From assembly GCA_023231265.1 (NCBI GenBank), contig JALNVT010000134.1:1-7264 (forward strand): a stretch of DNA of 7,264 bases. Direction: 5' to 3'. Position 1 is the stretch's first letter. Each line of letters opens with the position of its first letter. Source of the DNA: Sphaerochaetaceae bacterium (GTDB taxonomy: Bacteria > Spirochaetota > Spirochaetia > Sphaerochaetales > Sphaerochaetaceae). Below, piece after piece: positions 6,656 through 7,264 of the stretch. The notes beneath the pieces were generated by a model. The model saw only the letters and a program-made list of their open reading frames with translations. It ran no database searches and was not told the origin of the DNA. The translations under genes were made by a program, and so were the position numbers.

Positions 6656-6694
6656 AAAAAAAACCACCTCATTGCATACATACAACAAGGCAGT
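6656..6694 (-). terminator. Intrinsic terminator of htpG, GU-rich stem
   Basis: On the minus strand ACTGCCTTGTTGTA pairs over all 14 positions with TGCAATGAGGTGGT (arms at 6681-6694 and 6663-6676), using five G-U pairs, around the loop TGTA. A run of T (6656-6663) follows. It starts 23 bases after the htpG stop. In plus-strand RNA the five wobble pairs become A-C mismatches, so termination should work in only one direction. Confidence 0.82.
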
Positions 6695-6717
6695 CTCTGT
6701 TATATAATTCTTACGAA

Positions 6718-7264
6718 TTATCTAGCAAGTAAGGAATTCAATTTCTTTGTGAATGCAACAGGATCCTTTGGCATAACACCCTGAGCTAGCATAGCTTGTC
6801 CAAGCAATACCTCACAAACATCCTTTACATATGAGTCATCTGTACTAGCACCAATCTTTTTAACAAGATCGCTCTCACAGTTAACCTCAAGGATAGGTTT
6901 TGATTCTGGGAAGTCAGTCTGACCCATCTGTTTTAACATCATCTGCATCTGAACAGTAGGATCGTTTTCATCAACAACTACAATTGCAGGAGAGTCTGTT
7001 AGACGAGTTGAAGCAACTACATCTTTAACTTCTTCCTTCAATGCTTCTTTGATCTTTGCTACGATATCTTTCTCTTCTTTGGAATCAACTTTGTCTTTAT
7101 CATCATCTGATTTTAGATCATCAACTGCACCACTCTTGTTAATAGCCTTCAAAGGAAGTTCTTTGTATGTTCCAACAGAACCAATGATGAAATCATCAAT
7201 GTCTTCTGCCATGATCAATACTTCATAACCTTTCTTCTTGTAAGCTTCAAGTAATGGGCTTGAT
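6718..7264 (-). CDS. htpG: HtpG (bacterial Hsp90 chaperone), C-terminal part (partial)
   Basis: The frame is open to the window edge, so the gene continues beyond 7264; 181 codons and the TAA (6718-6720) are visible. The first visible residues, SSPLLEAYKKKGYEVLIM, followed by EDIDDFIIG, match the end of the Hsp90 middle domain (E. coli HtpG has a comparable FRKKGIEVLLL and IDEW). Then come a highly charged Asp/Lys/Glu linker and the C-terminal dimerisation domain with RLTDSPAIVVVDEND, a methionine-rich VQMQMMLKQMG helix, LEVNCESDLV, and the closing helix LLGQAMLAQGVMPKDPVAF. HtpG is a cytoplasmic, ATP-driven homodimeric chaperone; its N-terminal ATPase domain is outside the window. A start codon within the visible part is not expected. 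The gene has its own terminator and shows no functional link to the channel genes beyond shared orientation. Confidence 0.95.
   Translation of the reverse strand, partial: SSPLLEAYKKKGYEVLIMAEDIDDFIIGSVGTYKELPLKAINKSGAVDDLKSDDDKDKVDSKEEKDIVAKIKEALKEEVKDVVASTRLTDSPAIVVVDENDPTVQMQMMLKQMGQTDFPESKPILEVNCESDLVKKIGASTDDSYVKDVCEVLLGQAMLAQGVMPKDPVAFTKKLNSLLAR

Noticed and set aside
1..7264. Mobile element, CRISPR array, toxin-antitoxin or defence system
   Set aside because: All coding space is taken by transporter, glycosidase, channel and chaperone genes; I saw no transposase, integrase, spaced repeat array or small gene pair.

Overview
The window is AT-rich, gene-dense bacterial DNA with short intergenic gaps and clear Shine-Dalgarno sites. 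It suggests a low-GC, polysaccharide-using anaerobe. The style of the HtpG C-terminus and the SBP/permease/glycosidase cluster without its own ATPase would suit a gut or rumen spirochaete (Treponema-like), but nothing here fixes the taxon. There are no rRNA or tRNA genes, insertion sequences, CRISPR arrays or phage genes.

Left part (1-4590, plus strand): the distal part of a carbohydrate-uptake operon. It holds the last 46 codons of an ABC solute-binding protein, a short intercistronic gap with a hairpin, two CUT1-type sugar permeases overlapping by 8 bases, and a cytoplasmic GH2 beta-mannosidase of 854 residues with all its recognisable catalytic landmarks. A long-stem intrinsic terminator closes the unit. 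The likely logic is that short mannosides (mannobiose or manno-oligosaccharides) are captured outside, imported by the permease pair with an ATPase encoded elsewhere, and cut to mannose in the cytoplasm. The substrate is inferred from the enzyme alone.

Middle part (4607-6598, minus strand): two MscS-type mechanosensitive channel genes in tandem, each 287 codons long once the start of the downstream copy is corrected. They are clear paralogs (about 60% identity by hand alignment over the last ~238 residues). Each appears to be its own transcription unit: an intrinsic terminator lies between them, followed by a good sigma70-type promoter for the second copy. The copies differ at the pore-lining TM3 kink.

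Right part (6656-7264, minus strand): the C-terminal 181 codons of htpG (bacterial Hsp90), cut by the window edge, with its own GU-rich terminator.

The gene content is conventional and I see no evidence of an undescribed multi-gene system. The observations most worth a second look are the pore substitutions that distinguish the two MscS copies and the independent regulation of the pair.
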